Positions 1-9,868 of a stretch of DNA of 50,719 nucleotides are shown here, piece after piece. The translations under genes were made by a program, and so were the position numbers. Within the stretch, counting starts at the first letter, position 1. Each line of letters opens with the position of its first letter. The stretch is from an uncultured Chlamydiae bacterium (GTDB lineage Bacteria > Chlamydiota > Chlamydiia > Chlamydiales > CACLRR01). Location of the stretch: contig CACLRR010000006.1 in NCBI GenBank assembly GCA_902609415.1, positions 1-50,719 on the forward strand, given 5' to 3'. The notes beneath the pieces were generated by a model. The model ran no database searches and was not told the origin of the DNA. It saw only the letters and a list, made by a program, of their open reading frames with translations.

Positions 1-1277
1 CACTAGAGAATTTCAAGATAGGTAATGAATTGAGTCTAGATGTGATATATGCATTTGCAGAGGTAAAGAAGGCTGCTGCGCTTGTCAATTATGGGCTTAA
101 GAAATTAGATCGAGGAATGAAGGACGCTATTATTATGGCTGCAGATGCAATTCTTGCTAAGGAATATGATAACCATTTTCCCTTAAAAGTTTTTCAGACA
201 GGTTCTGGTACACAGACGAACATGAATGTTAATGAAGTGATTGCTCATCTATGTATGCAGCAATCTAATCAAAAGGTGCATCCCAATGACCATGTAAATA
301 TGGGGCAATCATCAAATGATACATTTCCTACTGCTATAAATATTGCTTGTTACCGTATTTTAGTCGAACGATTGTTGCCTGAATTAGATAAGTTTTGCTT
401 ATCATTAGAGTCTAAAGCTAAAGAATTTGATTCAATTATTAAAATTGGAAGAACCCACACGATGGATGCCACACCACTAAGATTAGGCCAAGAGTTCTCT
501 TCTTATGTAGCATCTATTAAGTTGGCTATCAATCAGTTTAAAAGTGCACAGAAAGAGCTTGGTGAATTAGCTATTGGTGGTACCGCTGTTGGTACTGGTA
601 TTAATACAGATCTTGAGTTTGGCATGCTAATGGCCAAAGAAATTTCAAGACAAACTGGGTATACTTTTGTTTCTTCTAAAAATAAATTTCAGTCACTTTC
701 TATGCTTGATCACTATATGCCACTTAATGGTGCACTAGAAGTGCTTGCGTCATCATTAATTAAGATTGTTGGTGATATTAGAATGTTAGCTTCAGGTCCT
801 CGCTGTGGTATTGGTGAGTTAATCCTTCCAGCTAATGAGCCCGGATCTTCAATTATGCCTGGAAAAGTAAATCCAACACAATGCGAGTCTATTATTCAGG
901 TGGCTGTTCGTGTTTTTTCAAATTGTTTTGGAATTACTATGGCAAATAGTCAGGGGCAGTTTCAACTTAATGTATTACGTCCCCTTGTGGCATCAATGTT
1001 ATTAGAATCTATGGAGCTTTTCGAGGCATCACTCTATAGTTTTAGAGTGCATTGTTTAGAGGGGATTAGAGCTAATACAGATAACATCCATGACCATCTT
1101 AATCATTCACTAATGTTAGTTACAGCAATTGCTCCAATTATTGGTTACGATAAGGCGTCAAATGTAGCTAAGGAGGCACTTAGATCAAATAGAAGTCTTA
1201 AAGAGGTTTGTCTTGAGATGGAACTAATGACGGGTGAAGAATATGATAAATTTGTTGATCCTAAGAACATGGTTTAA
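1..1277 (+). CDS. fumC: Fumarate hydratase class II (5' end outside window)
   Basis: Converts fumarate to L-malate in the cytoplasmic TCA cycle. The frame is already open at base 3 and reads LENFKIGNEL before the first possible start (TTG at 30). That stretch matches the N-terminal region of FumC, so the true start lies upstream and about 35-40 residues are missing. Visible family motifs are the substrate-binding GSGTQTNMN near base 197, the GRTHTMDATP segment near 448 and the fumarase/aspartase signature GSSIMPGKVNP at 843. The visible length plus the missing part gives about 460 residues, normal for the family. The stop overlaps the stop of the convergent Nudix gene by 4 bp and no terminator is seen. 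Aspartase is the main alternative, but the overall pattern is FumC. Confidence 0.95.
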   Translation, partial: LENFKIGNELSLDVIYAFAEVKKAAALVNYGLKKLDRGMKDAIIMAADAILAKEYDNHFPLKVFQTGSGTQTNMNVNEVIAHLCMQQSNQKVHPNDHVNMGQSSNDTFPTAINIACYRILVERLLPELDKFCLSLESKAKEFDSIIKIGRTHTMDATPLRLGQEFSSYVASIKLAINQFKSAQKELGELAIGGTAVGTGINTDLEFGMLMAKEISRQTGYTFVSSKNKFQSLSMLDHYMPLNGALEVLASSLIKIVGDIRMLASGPRCGIGELILPANEPGSSIMPGKVNPTQCESIIQVAVRVFSNCFGITMANSQGQFQLNVLRPLVASMLLESMELFEASLYSFRVHCLEGIRANTDNIHDHLNHSLMLVTAIAPIIGYDKASNVAKEALRSNRSLKEVCLEMELMTGEEYDKFVDPKNMV

Positions 1278-1786
1278 TTTGAATTAATAGGAAAGCCGCA
1301 GCGAGCTAAAAAAAACCGTATTGCTAGTATTGGATGAAGGATGAAGCATTTAAATTGTACGAGCATTGTTAGGGATTTGATTCTTTTTTTATATGAGTAG
1401 TTAAATGTTTGAGAGTCGTTAATAAATTCAAGGAAGGGAGGTGGAATTTTTTTGGGAAGATGATTTAAATTGAAGAATTTAATTTCTTGCGCCTCTTTAG
1501 TTGAACTTTTAAGTTTTGAGGAATCTATACTACTCAGGTAAAGAAAAGAAGTGTTAGACCATTTAGATTTAGGAAGATAGGTGCCTATTTGTTTTATAGA
1601 TGTTGGTATAGCACCAGTCTCCTCAGTTATCTCACGAATGATTGCATCTTTTGGAAGTTCATTGTTCTCAACTCCCCCACCAGGAATGACCCAAACAGGC
1701 ACATCTCGTCTTTTAATCAAAAGAATTTTATTTTTGTCTAGAGAGAGAATGATAGCATGAACTGATGATGGGGTATCTAAGGACAT
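1274..1786 (-). CDS. Nudix hydrolase
   Basis: A 170-residue hydrolase expected to cleave a nucleoside diphosphate linked to another moiety; the substrate cannot be told from sequence. A complete Nudix box lies at residues 37-59: G37, E43, then REITEETGA from R51, matching GX5EX7REUXEEXGU with all metal-binding glutamates present. The N-terminal half is the fold core. The last ~45 residues are basic and hydrophobic and may be a small extension. The start overlaps the stop of the upstream symporter gene as TAATG, so translation is probably coupled. An ADP-ribose or (d)NTP pyrophosphatase role is possible but not shown. Confidence 0.85.
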   Translation of the reverse strand: MSLDTPSSVHAIILSLDKNKILLIKRRDVPVWVIPGGGVENNELPKDAIIREITEETGAIPTSIKQIGTYLPKSKWSNTSFLYLSSIDSSKLKSSTKEAQEIKFFNLNHLPKKIPPPFLEFINDSQTFNYSYKKRIKSLTMLVQFKCFILHPILAIRFFLARCGFPINSN

Positions 1787-3168
1787 TATGGGTGCAGTTT
1801 TTGTAGTTTCTTTTCTTTTTTTATGACGCTATCAAAGAGTTTTGTTTCTGATGAGATAATGGATCCTAGTAGAAGAAGGCCAATAAGGTTTGGAAAAGCC
1901 ATAAGTCCATTCATTGCATTTGCAAGGCCCCAGACAATATTAAGGTTAAGGATTGCTCCAGGTATTACAAGTATACTATAGATGATTCTGTAGTAGATCG
2001 TTGCCTTAATGCCAAAGAGATATTCAATGGATTTTTCTCCATAGTAGGCCCAACCTAGAATTGTTGAATAGGCAAAAGGTATTAGTGAAATCATTACAAT
2101 CGTTCCACCATAGGGAATTGCCTTATCAAAAGCCTTCATTGCAAGAACTGATCCAGTAATCAGGTTGCCATCAGGTCCAACCATGCCAAGTACATCAGTT
2201 GTAGCTATTACAAGGCCTGTAAGTGTACAGACAATGCCTGTAGTAATAAAGACACTCGACATAGAAACAAGAGCTTGTCTTCCAGGTGAGTCTGTCTTTG
2301 CAGCAGCAGCAGCAATAGGAGAGCTTCCAAGCCCTGCTTCGGAGGAAAAGACACCTCTTGATACACCCATCTGAATAGCAACCATAAGGGTTGATCCAAC
2401 AAAGCCTCCCGTAGCTGCTTGACCTGAAAAGGCTGTTGAAAAGATTAAATAAAAAGCATGAGGTATTTTATCAAAGTTAATGCCGAGAATAAATAGGCTT
2501 CCAAGGAAATAAAAAAGTGCCATGACAGGAACAAGTATCGATACAATTCTACTAATACTTTTAATCCCACCTAGAAGAGGAAGGCCTGTAATAAAAAAGA
2601 GTATAATACCTGTTACGTACGGCGATACTGCTGGAAGGAGGGATGATACAGCCGATGATACTGAATTTGATTGAACCATGTTACCGGTGCCAATGGCAGT
2701 AATTGCTGCCATCACTGCAAATAGAACACCCAGAAATTTAGACTTAAGTCCTTTTTCCAGATAATACATGGGACCACCACACATTTCTTTGTGTTCATCA
2801 ATGATTCTGTATTTGATAGCAAGGATAGCTTCGCCATATTTTGTAGCCATACCAAATAGTCCTGCCATCCACATCCAGAAGAGCGCGCCAAGGCCACCTA
2901 CAGTAATTGCTGTGGCAACACCAGCAATACTGCCGATACCAATCGTTGCAGCAAGAGAGGTCATAAGTGATTGGAAATGGGTAATATCCCCCTCACCATT
3001 GTCATCGGACCTTGTAAAAGCTAGTTTGTGAGCATACCAAAGGTGCCTAATTTGAACTGCTCTCAGTCTAATAGTAAGATAAACCCCAACTACTACCATA
3101 AGTATTAGAAGAGGAGGTCCCCATATCCATTCGTTTACTCTATTTAATATATACTCAAATTCTGCCAT
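1786..3168 (-). CDS. Alanine/glycine:cation symporter (AGCS family)
   Basis: A 460-residue inner-membrane transporter that should import alanine or glycine with sodium or protons. The protein has about ten hydrophobic segments. It carries the family-typical stretch MGVSRGVFSSEAGLGSSPIA (around residues 270-290) and a KYGEAILA-type motif in the first third. Length is normal for AGCS proteins. It is divergent from aroG, separated by 70 bp, and is followed with a 1-bp overlap by the Nudix gene, so the two probably form one transcript. Chlamydiae are amino-acid auxotrophs and carry such permeases. The exact substrate (D-Ala, L-Ala or Gly) is inferred only from the family. Confidence 0.9.
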   Translation of the reverse strand: MAEFEYILNRVNEWIWGPPLLILMVVVGVYLTIRLRAVQIRHLWYAHKLAFTRSDDNGEGDITHFQSLMTSLAATIGIGSIAGVATAITVGGLGALFWMWMAGLFGMATKYGEAILAIKYRIIDEHKEMCGGPMYYLEKGLKSKFLGVLFAVMAAITAIGTGNMVQSNSVSSAVSSLLPAVSPYVTGIILFFITGLPLLGGIKSISRIVSILVPVMALFYFLGSLFILGINFDKIPHAFYLIFSTAFSGQAATGGFVGSTLMVAIQMGVSRGVFSSEAGLGSSPIAAAAAKTDSPGRQALVSMSSVFITTGIVCTLTGLVIATTDVLGMVGPDGNLITGSVLAMKAFDKAIPYGGTIVMISLIPFAYSTILGWAYYGEKSIEYLFGIKATIYYRIIYSILVIPGAILNLNIVWGLANAMNGLMAFPNLIGLLLLGSIISSETKLFDSVIKKEKKLQKLHP

Positions 3169-3238
3169 GTCATGAGTTTATAGAAGTAGTTTTTGATAAT
3201 CTATAGAAAAAAAAGCAATCTCTATTTAGAATGCGTGC

Positions 3239-4237
3239 ATGATAGTTGATACCAAACTTTTTTCTGCAGAAGAATTAAAAGAGAAGATTATTCTTAATCG
3301 GAGTGATTTAGATTTTGTTTTACAAACACGAGAAGTCTTACGTAGAATCTTTACTAGAGAGGATAAAAGATTTCTTATTGTTGTTGGGCCCTGCTCTATT
3401 CATAATTATGAAGGTGCGATGGAGTACGCAAAAAGGCTTGTAGAGTTGTCGGATAAGGTAGGTCACCGTTATCTTATTGTTATGCGCACTTACATAGAAA
3501 AGTCAAGAACATCTACGGGTTGGAAGGGTTATGTTTATGATCCATACCTAACGGGCCAACAAGATTTGCAATCAGGTCTTTATGAGTCAAGGAGGTTACT
3601 AAGAGATATTATAAAGCTGAAGTTGCCAGTAGCTATGGAAATTCTAGATCCGTTGATCTATTCCTATTTTGATGATATACTTTCATGGGGCTGTATTGGT
3701 GCACGAACCTCCAATTCACAAATTCATCGTCAATTTGTTTCCTCTCTAGATTATCCTATTGGTTTTAAAAATACCCCAACAGGTGAAAAAGAAGTTGCGA
3801 TAGATGCTATTTTGACTGCTAGGCAGAGTCATAGTTTTATCGGAGTTAATCAGGATGGAACAGTTTCTGAAAAAAAGACTTTTGGAAACCCTTATTCCCA
3901 CATAGTCCTTAGAGGTACGAAGCAGGGGCCAAATTGTAGCTCTGAAAAGGTGCATTCTTTTTTTAGTTTACAACTTAAAAGAAATATTGATGCCCCGATT
4001 CTAATTGACTGTTCCCATGCTAATAGCAATTATATGCCGGAGCAACAGATAAATAATTGTAAGACAATATTAAAATATCTTGACAGATGTTCCGATAAAA
4101 TAGTTGGTTTTATGCTAGAGAGTTTTTTAGAGAGGGGTAGTCAACTTTTTTTAGAGGCTCAGGATCTCAATAAGCGGCTTTCTGTTACAGATCCTTGTAT
4201 TAGCTGGCAAGACACAGTTGAATTATTGCTGAAATAA
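3239..4237 (+). CDS. aroG: 3-deoxy-7-phosphoheptulonate synthase, class I (AroF/G/H type)
   Basis: Catalyses the first shikimate-pathway step, condensing phosphoenolpyruvate with erythrose 4-phosphate. At 332 residues it is close to the usual 345-360. The metal ligands of the E. coli AroG class are visible: C52 in GPCSIH, H260 in DCSHAN, a Glu in GFMLES and an Asp in VTDPCISW. The substrate-binding stretch EKSRTSTGWKG (R90, K96) and SWGCIGARTSNSQIHR are present; a serine replaces the proline of the usual EKPRT. Its ATG is divergent from the symporter gene. The next gene starts 63 bp downstream. Whether it is feedback-inhibited, and by which amino acid, cannot be read here. Confidence 0.93.
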   Translation: MIVDTKLFSAEELKEKIILNRSDLDFVLQTREVLRRIFTREDKRFLIVVGPCSIHNYEGAMEYAKRLVELSDKVGHRYLIVMRTYIEKSRTSTGWKGYVYDPYLTGQQDLQSGLYESRRLLRDIIKLKLPVAMEILDPLIYSYFDDILSWGCIGARTSNSQIHRQFVSSLDYPIGFKNTPTGEKEVAIDAILTARQSHSFIGVNQDGTVSEKKTFGNPYSHIVLRGTKQGPNCSSEKVHSFFSLQLKRNIDAPILIDCSHANSNYMPEQQINNCKTILKYLDRCSDKIVGFMLESFLERGSQLFLEAQDLNKRLSVTDPCISWQDTVELLLK

Positions 4238-4300
4238 ATCCTGGATTCCGATATAATTAATAATCTTAAAAATAATTTTAATATTAATAAGTGAGGTTTT

Positions 4301-6598
4301 GTGGAAACTATAAAGACATATTTAGGTGGCTTCATTGCTACAGGTCCTACATTTAGAAGTGATAGTTCTAAGTTTACTAAATTTGAAGAGATGGTTACAA
4401 AGGCAAGAATGGCTTTTGAAGAAATTAAGAATAGTCTCGAATTAGGTAGACCGAGGTCGCCTTTTGAATCCCATGGTAATTGCTGGTCACCTTCATCGGA
4501 AGCTAAGCATAATGGAATATCTCTTAGGCAGATGCAGTCAATGAATTCTGTATTTTGCAGACAGCAAACTTCAGGAATTATTAACAAAGCAACATTTGGC
4601 TCCTATATTTCAGTTGGATGTAAACTTAAATTTACTATAGATTTCACTATCGTAGATAAGGTATTTAGTGAAGGTAGTCATAAAGTTCTTAATCTTGATG
4701 ATGTATTAGCTTTTCAGTCTCATATAGATGATGGAAATAGTATAGATCTAAATTCTGCCGGCATCATTGTAGAGACCAATTATCGCGGTCTGGGCAAGAT
4801 GGAAGTAGAATCAAGATTACAACAATCATTTATGGAGACCTTATATGAAGAAGGGCCTTCTCATAAAGAAAGTGATATTGCATATCGAGTATTTTCTGAT
4901 ACTGGGATTTATAAGAGGCAGTTTAGTGGATATTTTGATCCTTTAGTTGATGAATTTTTTATGCCTATTCAAAGGCAGCCAAAACTCTTTGAAGAATGGC
5001 TTGAAGAACAACTTCTTAAGAGTCTTCCTAGAGTATACAGAGCATGTCAAGAAGAAGGTCATGAATTGACTACAGTTAGCTTAATGCGTATTTTGAATAC
5101 CGTGTGTTATCTTATTTGTGAGCGTACATTTGTTCATGAAGGTCATCATCCAGATGAAGGAATAGATGAACTTATTTCATTTAGAGGTTCTTTGGTTCAA
5201 CAATACACGCTTTCAAATTATTTTAGAATAGGAGATACAGTAGCCTTTCGTAAAGAATTCCATCTCAATGATAGAGTATATTCTGCTGGTTCATCAGTAT
5301 TGATTGATAATCGTATTCTTGGTTTATTAAGAGATAGTTTGAGAGATGGTTCTACAATGGATCTAGAAAAAGTTGGAATAAAAGTGATTCCGCGCCCTCC
5401 TAATGTCGTGGGAGAGGGACGTATAGTCCATGATACATTTAGAGTTGGATGTAAAATAGAATTTATCCAACCTTTTAAAATGATGGGTAGAGAGTTTAAT
5501 CGTGGTCAAGATTTGCTTCCTACAATAGATGAGGTAAAGTGGTTTAGAGATAATTTATGTGGAAGAATGCTAGAAGAATACGGAATATTAGTATCTAAGA
5601 TTCCGGATGATATACTTACAGAAGGCGTTGTAACAGAGAGAAATTTTTTAGAATTTTTTAAAAGCGGATTTCTGCTTAGGTTTTCAAGTGATTTTTCTTT
5701 AGGTGATACTACATACTGTGCTGGTGAAACTATACAAATTAGTAAGGAGCTCGAGAGAGGTCTAAGAAGGATGGTTGTAGATGAAGGTATTGAAATAGAT
5801 TTAGCAATGGCAGGATTATCAGTTGATTGTAGTCTTCAGAAGGTGTGTGATAGTGTCATCCCAGTAGTAGCTGAAAAACTCGTTACTAACAGCACATTTG
5901 AGGCGATGTATACAAGAGAGACACAGTTGACTGATGATGCTGCTAACTTAGTCGGTGTTTTGACATATACATGCAGAAGATATGAGCATTATGATAGGGA
6001 AGAGCCGGAGGAAGTAGAAGGTGCTCTTGTTTGTACAGATGAAAAAGTTTATAAGGCCCCCTTTTCTTTAGCAAAACAACTAGCTTTGAGAGTTCGTGGA
6101 TCAGTAGAATACATTTTTGGTTTAGTAAGTCAAGACTCCAGAATGAATTATATTTCCACCCGTTTAGGTATGAGAATTGAGATCTTTCCTATTGTGAAAA
6201 TGCTTGATGACGCATCTGATGTTTTAGAACATAAAATGGACACAGTTGTGTCACCTAAGGAGATTGATTTATTGGAGCGTATGCGCTGTTTAATATTACA
6301 ACTACGTGATATTAACAGTTCATTAGAGATCTTTTTTACTACAGATCAATCAATTGCTGTATCAGTAGATAATGAAAAGGAATATAAAAAAATGCAGAGT
6401 TTTGGTGCTGAATTTTTTGGTGTTTATGCAAGAAGAACTCGATTATATGATGAAACTATGTCTATTAAAAACTTTCTTGGGGAATCTGATGCTAAAATTA
6501 AGAGAGATCAAAATGCTTTTAGAATGAAATATATAGCTTTTAAAAGATGGAAGTTATTAGATGTGCCTCTTTTGGTTGCAACGCATACTAAGATCTGA
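4301..6598 (+). CDS. Unrecognised protein with four internal repeats
   Basis: A 765-residue protein I do not recognise. The start is GTG with a GTGAGG-like ribosome binding site about 8 bp upstream. No signal peptide or membrane segment is apparent, so it may be cytoplasmic or a secreted effector. Four diverged copies of a ~55-residue unit lie at about residues 97-158, 304-365, 376-433 and 450-510. Each has a glycine (G106, G311, G383, G456), F five residues later, F nine residues later, and a second G exactly 19 later (G125, G330, G402, G475). Copies 1, 2 and 4 end with D-x-G-x-x-[IM]-D-[LI] and then G-[IL]. The last ~230 residues are helical and charged. A TATAAT lies at 4252-4257. Function unknown. 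Confidence 0.8.
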   Translation: METIKTYLGGFIATGPTFRSDSSKFTKFEEMVTKARMAFEEIKNSLELGRPRSPFESHGNCWSPSSEAKHNGISLRQMQSMNSVFCRQQTSGIINKATFGSYISVGCKLKFTIDFTIVDKVFSEGSHKVLNLDDVLAFQSHIDDGNSIDLNSAGIIVETNYRGLGKMEVESRLQQSFMETLYEEGPSHKESDIAYRVFSDTGIYKRQFSGYFDPLVDEFFMPIQRQPKLFEEWLEEQLLKSLPRVYRACQEEGHELTTVSLMRILNTVCYLICERTFVHEGHHPDEGIDELISFRGSLVQQYTLSNYFRIGDTVAFRKEFHLNDRVYSAGSSVLIDNRILGLLRDSLRDGSTMDLEKVGIKVIPRPPNVVGEGRIVHDTFRVGCKIEFIQPFKMMGREFNRGQDLLPTIDEVKWFRDNLCGRMLEEYGILVSKIPDDILTEGVVTERNFLEFFKSGFLLRFSSDFSLGDTTYCAGETIQISKELERGLRRMVVDEGIEIDLAMAGLSVDCSLQKVCDSVIPVVAEKLVTNSTFEAMYTRETQLTDDAANLVGVLTYTCRRYEHYDREEPEEVEGALVCTDEKVYKAPFSLAKQLALRVRGSVEYIFGLVSQDSRMNYISTRLGMRIEIFPIVKMLDDASDVLEHKMDTVVSPKEIDLLERMRCLILQLRDINSSLEIFFTTDQSIAVSVDNEKEYKKMQSFGAEFFGVYARRTRLYDETMSIKNFLGESDAKIKRDQNAFRMKYIAFKRWKLLDVPLLVATHTKI

Positions 6599-6651
6599 TG
6601 CGTAATTGATCTTAAGTTTATTGTGTTATTGTTAGGAATAATATTGAAGAC

Positions 6652-7089
6652 TTAAGGTTTATGAGGTGTTGTCTTTTTAATGAGAGTAACCCACAGTTTG
6701 TGGTTGTATTGTGTAATAGGTTTATTGTCATTTTGAGATATAACCACAGCCGTATATGATAGGATTCCCTGGTTGCTTATAAAATCCTTATTCATATTTT
6801 CGATAAGGATAGTAGATATTCTTCTTGTTATAGGAAATGAATAGTTTTTAGAGGTCAGATTTTTATAAAGTATACTGACTTCTAGACTCGCAGGTAGGTG
6901 TTTTTTTTCAATATTATAGGTGATGTGTAATTGTTCTCCTTGGATATCGTTATATATTTCAGGGTATGGCGCATTAACAAATTGTGCAGCGATTTGTCCT
7001 TTGTTGATTTTTTGTTCTATAATTTGTATGCGATTAGATTGGCATGCGCAGCTGAAAAAAAGAAGTGCAATGAGCAAGCTTCTAATCAT
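6652..7089 (-). CDS. Small putative lipoprotein
   Basis: A 145-residue protein with a typical export start: a short basic N-terminus, a hydrophobic stretch (LLIALLFF) and cysteines C14 and C16 just after it. It is therefore probably a lipoprotein with a loose lipobox, FFSC or SCAC. The mature part is beta-rich with no motif I recognise. It overlaps the end of valS by 8 bp and is the last gene of the pknD-valS unit. That placement suggests co-expression but not a role in tRNA charging. A hypothetical gene also lies beside valS in C. trachomatis, but I cannot confirm homology. An intact T8 run (6901-6908) lies inside the gene. Confidence 0.75.
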   Translation of the reverse strand: MIRSLLIALLFFSCACQSNRIQIIEQKINKGQIAAQFVNAPYPEIYNDIQGEQLHITYNIEKKHLPASLEVSILYKNLTSKNYSFPITRRISTILIENMNKDFISNQGILSYTAVVISQNDNKPITQYNHKLWVTLIKKTTPHKP

Positions 7090-9868
7090 ATTTTTTTAGA
7101 TTCTTTTCAATCTGAACTCTCTGATTTTCTAGATCATCTCTTTTCTTTTTAGAATTTATAACTAGATTTTCGGGAGCTTTCTTAGTGAAATTCTCATTTT
7201 CCAGTTTTATATTTAGGAGTTCTATCTGGGATACACAGTTTTCAAGTTCTTTTTTAAGTCGCTTGATTTCTTGATCTTTTAGCTCCGTAGGGGTGGCTAT
7301 CGCTATTTGTATCTCATTATAAAAGGTGGAGGAGCCGTTAATTTTTTTAATTTCTTCCTCACTAGAAGTAAAAGAAGCTGTAGTGATATCAAGAAGAGCT
7401 GACAGGATATTTTTATGATTTTTTAATAGATCTAAGGTGTTGCTTCTTTCTTTAGAATAGAAAGATATTTCTGTTTTCATTCCTGGCGGAATTTGCATAT
7501 CAGCCCTGAGATTCCTGATTTGATATATGCATTGTTGGATCATATTAAATTGTTTAGAAGGTTCTTCTCGTATCATTGAAAGGTCTGCAGTGGGAAATGT
7601 CTCTATAATTATGGAGCCAGCAGATGTTGGGAGGATTTCGTTCAATGAGAGGAAAATTTCTTCGGTAATAAAGGGAGCTACAGGGTGTAATAATTTTAGG
7701 CAACCCACTAGTATTTCAAGTAGTATTCTCTGTTTATTACACCGTAATTCATTAGAGTCCTTTGCAAAAAGATAGGTCTTAGATGTCTCTAGATAATAAG
7801 CACAGAACTCCTCCCAGAAGTAGCTCATAATACCTTTAATGTATTTGTCAAAGGTGTATTCAGATAGGAACTGATGAACTTCATTTATGGTCTGATGGTA
7901 ACGGGAAAGGATCCACTGATCGTCTAAAGTAAGAAGTTTTGTGTCTATATCTTCTTTTATCATTTCTTTAGTTAGAGCAGGCTTATTAGAGATATGCAGC
8001 ATGACAAATTTAGAAGCGTTCCATATTTTATTATTAAATTTACGGAATTCATCAAATTTTCTGTAATCAAGATCGATTTGAGGGGAATTGGTAATACTTG
8101 CAGTTAGGGCCATACGTAGAGAATCTGTGCCATATTCTTTTATAATGTCTTGTGGATCAATAACGTTTCCTTTTGATTTAGACATTTTTTCCCATTTTGA
8201 TTCTATATCGTTTGGTGGGGTGGCACCTTTTTCGTAACTAATTCTTTCTTCTTTTGTTACATAGTGAACAGAACCATCTTTACCCTTTCTCCAGTATGAT
8301 TTACTAAAAAGCAGTCCATGGATAAAGACTTCATTAAAGGGAGGTTTTTCGGTGAGGTATTCACTCATCATGATCATGCGTGCAACCCAGAAGAAGAGAA
8401 TATCGTGACCTGTAACTAATGTGCTTGTGGGATGGAATTTTTTTAGGTCTGTATTTTGATCGGGCCATGAAAGTGTTGTAAGTGGCCAAAGGGCTGAAGA
8501 GAACCATGTATCGAGAACATCTTCATCTTGGTACCATTCATCGGGATTCATTTTAATTTCTTCAGGAAGGGTATCTTCTTCAGTGTGACAGATCATCTTT
8601 TCGGGATCATTTTTTGAGTACCAAATAGGAATACGGTGTCCCCACCATAGCTGCCTGGAAATGCACCAGTTTTCTAGATTTTCAATCCAATGACAATAGG
8701 TTTTTTTACACGAGGAAGGGTAGAGTTTGATCTTATCATTGACAACAGCAGAAAGAAGACTTTCCTTAAATGGTTGCATGTTGATAAACCATTGGTTTGA
8801 CAGGTAAGGTTCTATGACTGCATTTGTTCTATAGGAGACACCGATACGGTTTTTATGGGGCTCAATTTTGACAATTAGATCAAGTTCCTGAAGGTGGCGA
8901 ACAATACGTTCTCTTGCCTCTATGATTGATAATCCCTCATACGGATCATAAATCCTATTGAGAGTTCCATTAGGATTAAGAATATTTATTGGTTCTAGCT
9001 TATGTCTTTTAGCAATTTCATAATCGTTAAAATCGTGGGCAGGAGTGATCTTTACGCATCCTGTTCCAAATTCAGGTTGTACATGATCATCAGCAATAAT
9101 TGGAATAGATCTATTAGTGATGGGAAGAGTAACATTTTTACCGATAAGATCCTTAAACCTTTTATCTTCAGGTGAAACAGCGACTGCAACATCTCCAAGC
9201 ATTGTTTCTGGTCTTGTTGTTGCAATTTGAATCGATTCTGAGCTCTTTTCGATGGGGTAGCGAATATACCAAAGAGAAGAATCCCTATCTTCATATTCAA
9301 CTTCTTCATCTGCAAGTGCTGTTTGGAGCATAGGATCCCAGTTTACTAAGCGCTTACCTCTATATATATAACCTTCATCATACATTTTTTTAAAAGCGTG
9401 GGCAACACCCTTAGACGACGTTTTATCAAGAGTAAAGCGTAAACGATCCCAATCAAGTGATAAACCAAGAGATTCGAGTTGTGATAGAATCACGTCTTGG
9501 TGGTTATCTTTCCAATCAAAGATGTGTTGAAGGAACTCTTCTCTACTGAAATCGTTCCTTTTTTTTCCTTCTCTACGAAGGAGATCTTTTTCTACAATGT
9601 TTTGTGTTGCGATGCCTGCATGGTCGGTCCCAGGAACCCAAAGAGTCTCCTTTCCTTTCATACGCGCAAAACGTATCAAAATATCTTGAATAGTCACATT
9701 AAGAGCGTGACCCATGTGGAGGTGTCCTGTGACATTGGGTGGGGGGAGGATAATAGAAAATTGTTCTTTTGAATTCTTGGGTTTGAAGTAGCCCTCTTTT
9801 TTCCAGTTATGATATAGGTCTTTTTCTACTTTTTTAGGATCAAAGTTCTTTTCTAAATTTTTCATCAT
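7082..9868 (-). CDS. valS: Valyl-tRNA synthetase
   Basis: Charges tRNA-Val with valine; cytoplasmic class Ia synthetase. The 928 residues match the family. The HIGH-type motif is HLHMGH at residues 49-54 after PPPNVTG, and the KMSKS loop is K561-S565. Editing-domain segments (ATTRPETMLGD, GTGCVKITPAHD) lie between them. The C-terminal ~70 residues form the Val-arm coiled coil. The start overlaps the stop of pknD as ATGA, and a second ATG follows at once, so translation is probably coupled to the kinase gene. This gene order matches that recalled for Chlamydia. Nothing appears truncated. Confidence 0.97.
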   Translation of the reverse strand: MMKNLEKNFDPKKVEKDLYHNWKKEGYFKPKNSKEQFSIILPPPNVTGHLHMGHALNVTIQDILIRFARMKGKETLWVPGTDHAGIATQNIVEKDLLRREGKKRNDFSREEFLQHIFDWKDNHQDVILSQLESLGLSLDWDRLRFTLDKTSSKGVAHAFKKMYDEGYIYRGKRLVNWDPMLQTALADEEVEYEDRDSSLWYIRYPIEKSSESIQIATTRPETMLGDVAVAVSPEDKRFKDLIGKNVTLPITNRSIPIIADDHVQPEFGTGCVKITPAHDFNDYEIAKRHKLEPINILNPNGTLNRIYDPYEGLSIIEARERIVRHLQELDLIVKIEPHKNRIGVSYRTNAVIEPYLSNQWFINMQPFKESLLSAVVNDKIKLYPSSCKKTYCHWIENLENWCISRQLWWGHRIPIWYSKNDPEKMICHTEEDTLPEEIKMNPDEWYQDEDVLDTWFSSALWPLTTLSWPDQNTDLKKFHPTSTLVTGHDILFFWVARMIMMSEYLTEKPPFNEVFIHGLLFSKSYWRKGKDGSVHYVTKEERISYEKGATPPNDIESKWEKMSKSKGNVIDPQDIIKEYGTDSLRMALTASITNSPQIDLDYRKFDEFRKFNNKIWNASKFVMLHISNKPALTKEMIKEDIDTKLLTLDDQWILSRYHQTINEVHQFLSEYTFDKYIKGIMSYFWEEFCAYYLETSKTYLFAKDSNELRCNKQRILLEILVGCLKLLHPVAPFITEEIFLSLNEILPTSAGSIIIETFPTADLSMIREEPSKQFNMIQQCIYQIRNLRADMQIPPGMKTEISFYSKERSNTLDLLKNHKNILSALLDITTASFTSSEEEIKKINGSSTFYNEIQIAIATPTELKDQEIKRLKKELENCVSQIELLNIKLENENFTKKAPENLVINSKKKRDDLENQRVQIEKNLKKYD

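Noticed and set aside
2165-3031. Plus-strand open frames inside the symporter gene
   Set aside because: They are shadows of a well-supported transporter in the opposite strand.
4159-4587. Minus-strand frame of 142 codons over the aroG end and the start of the repeat protein
   Set aside because: It overlaps two supported genes and has no recognisable content.
6608-6656. CTTAAGT/ACTTAAG inverted repeat after the four-repeat gene
   Set aside because: The loop is about 30 bases and there is no T-run, so it is not a convincing terminator.
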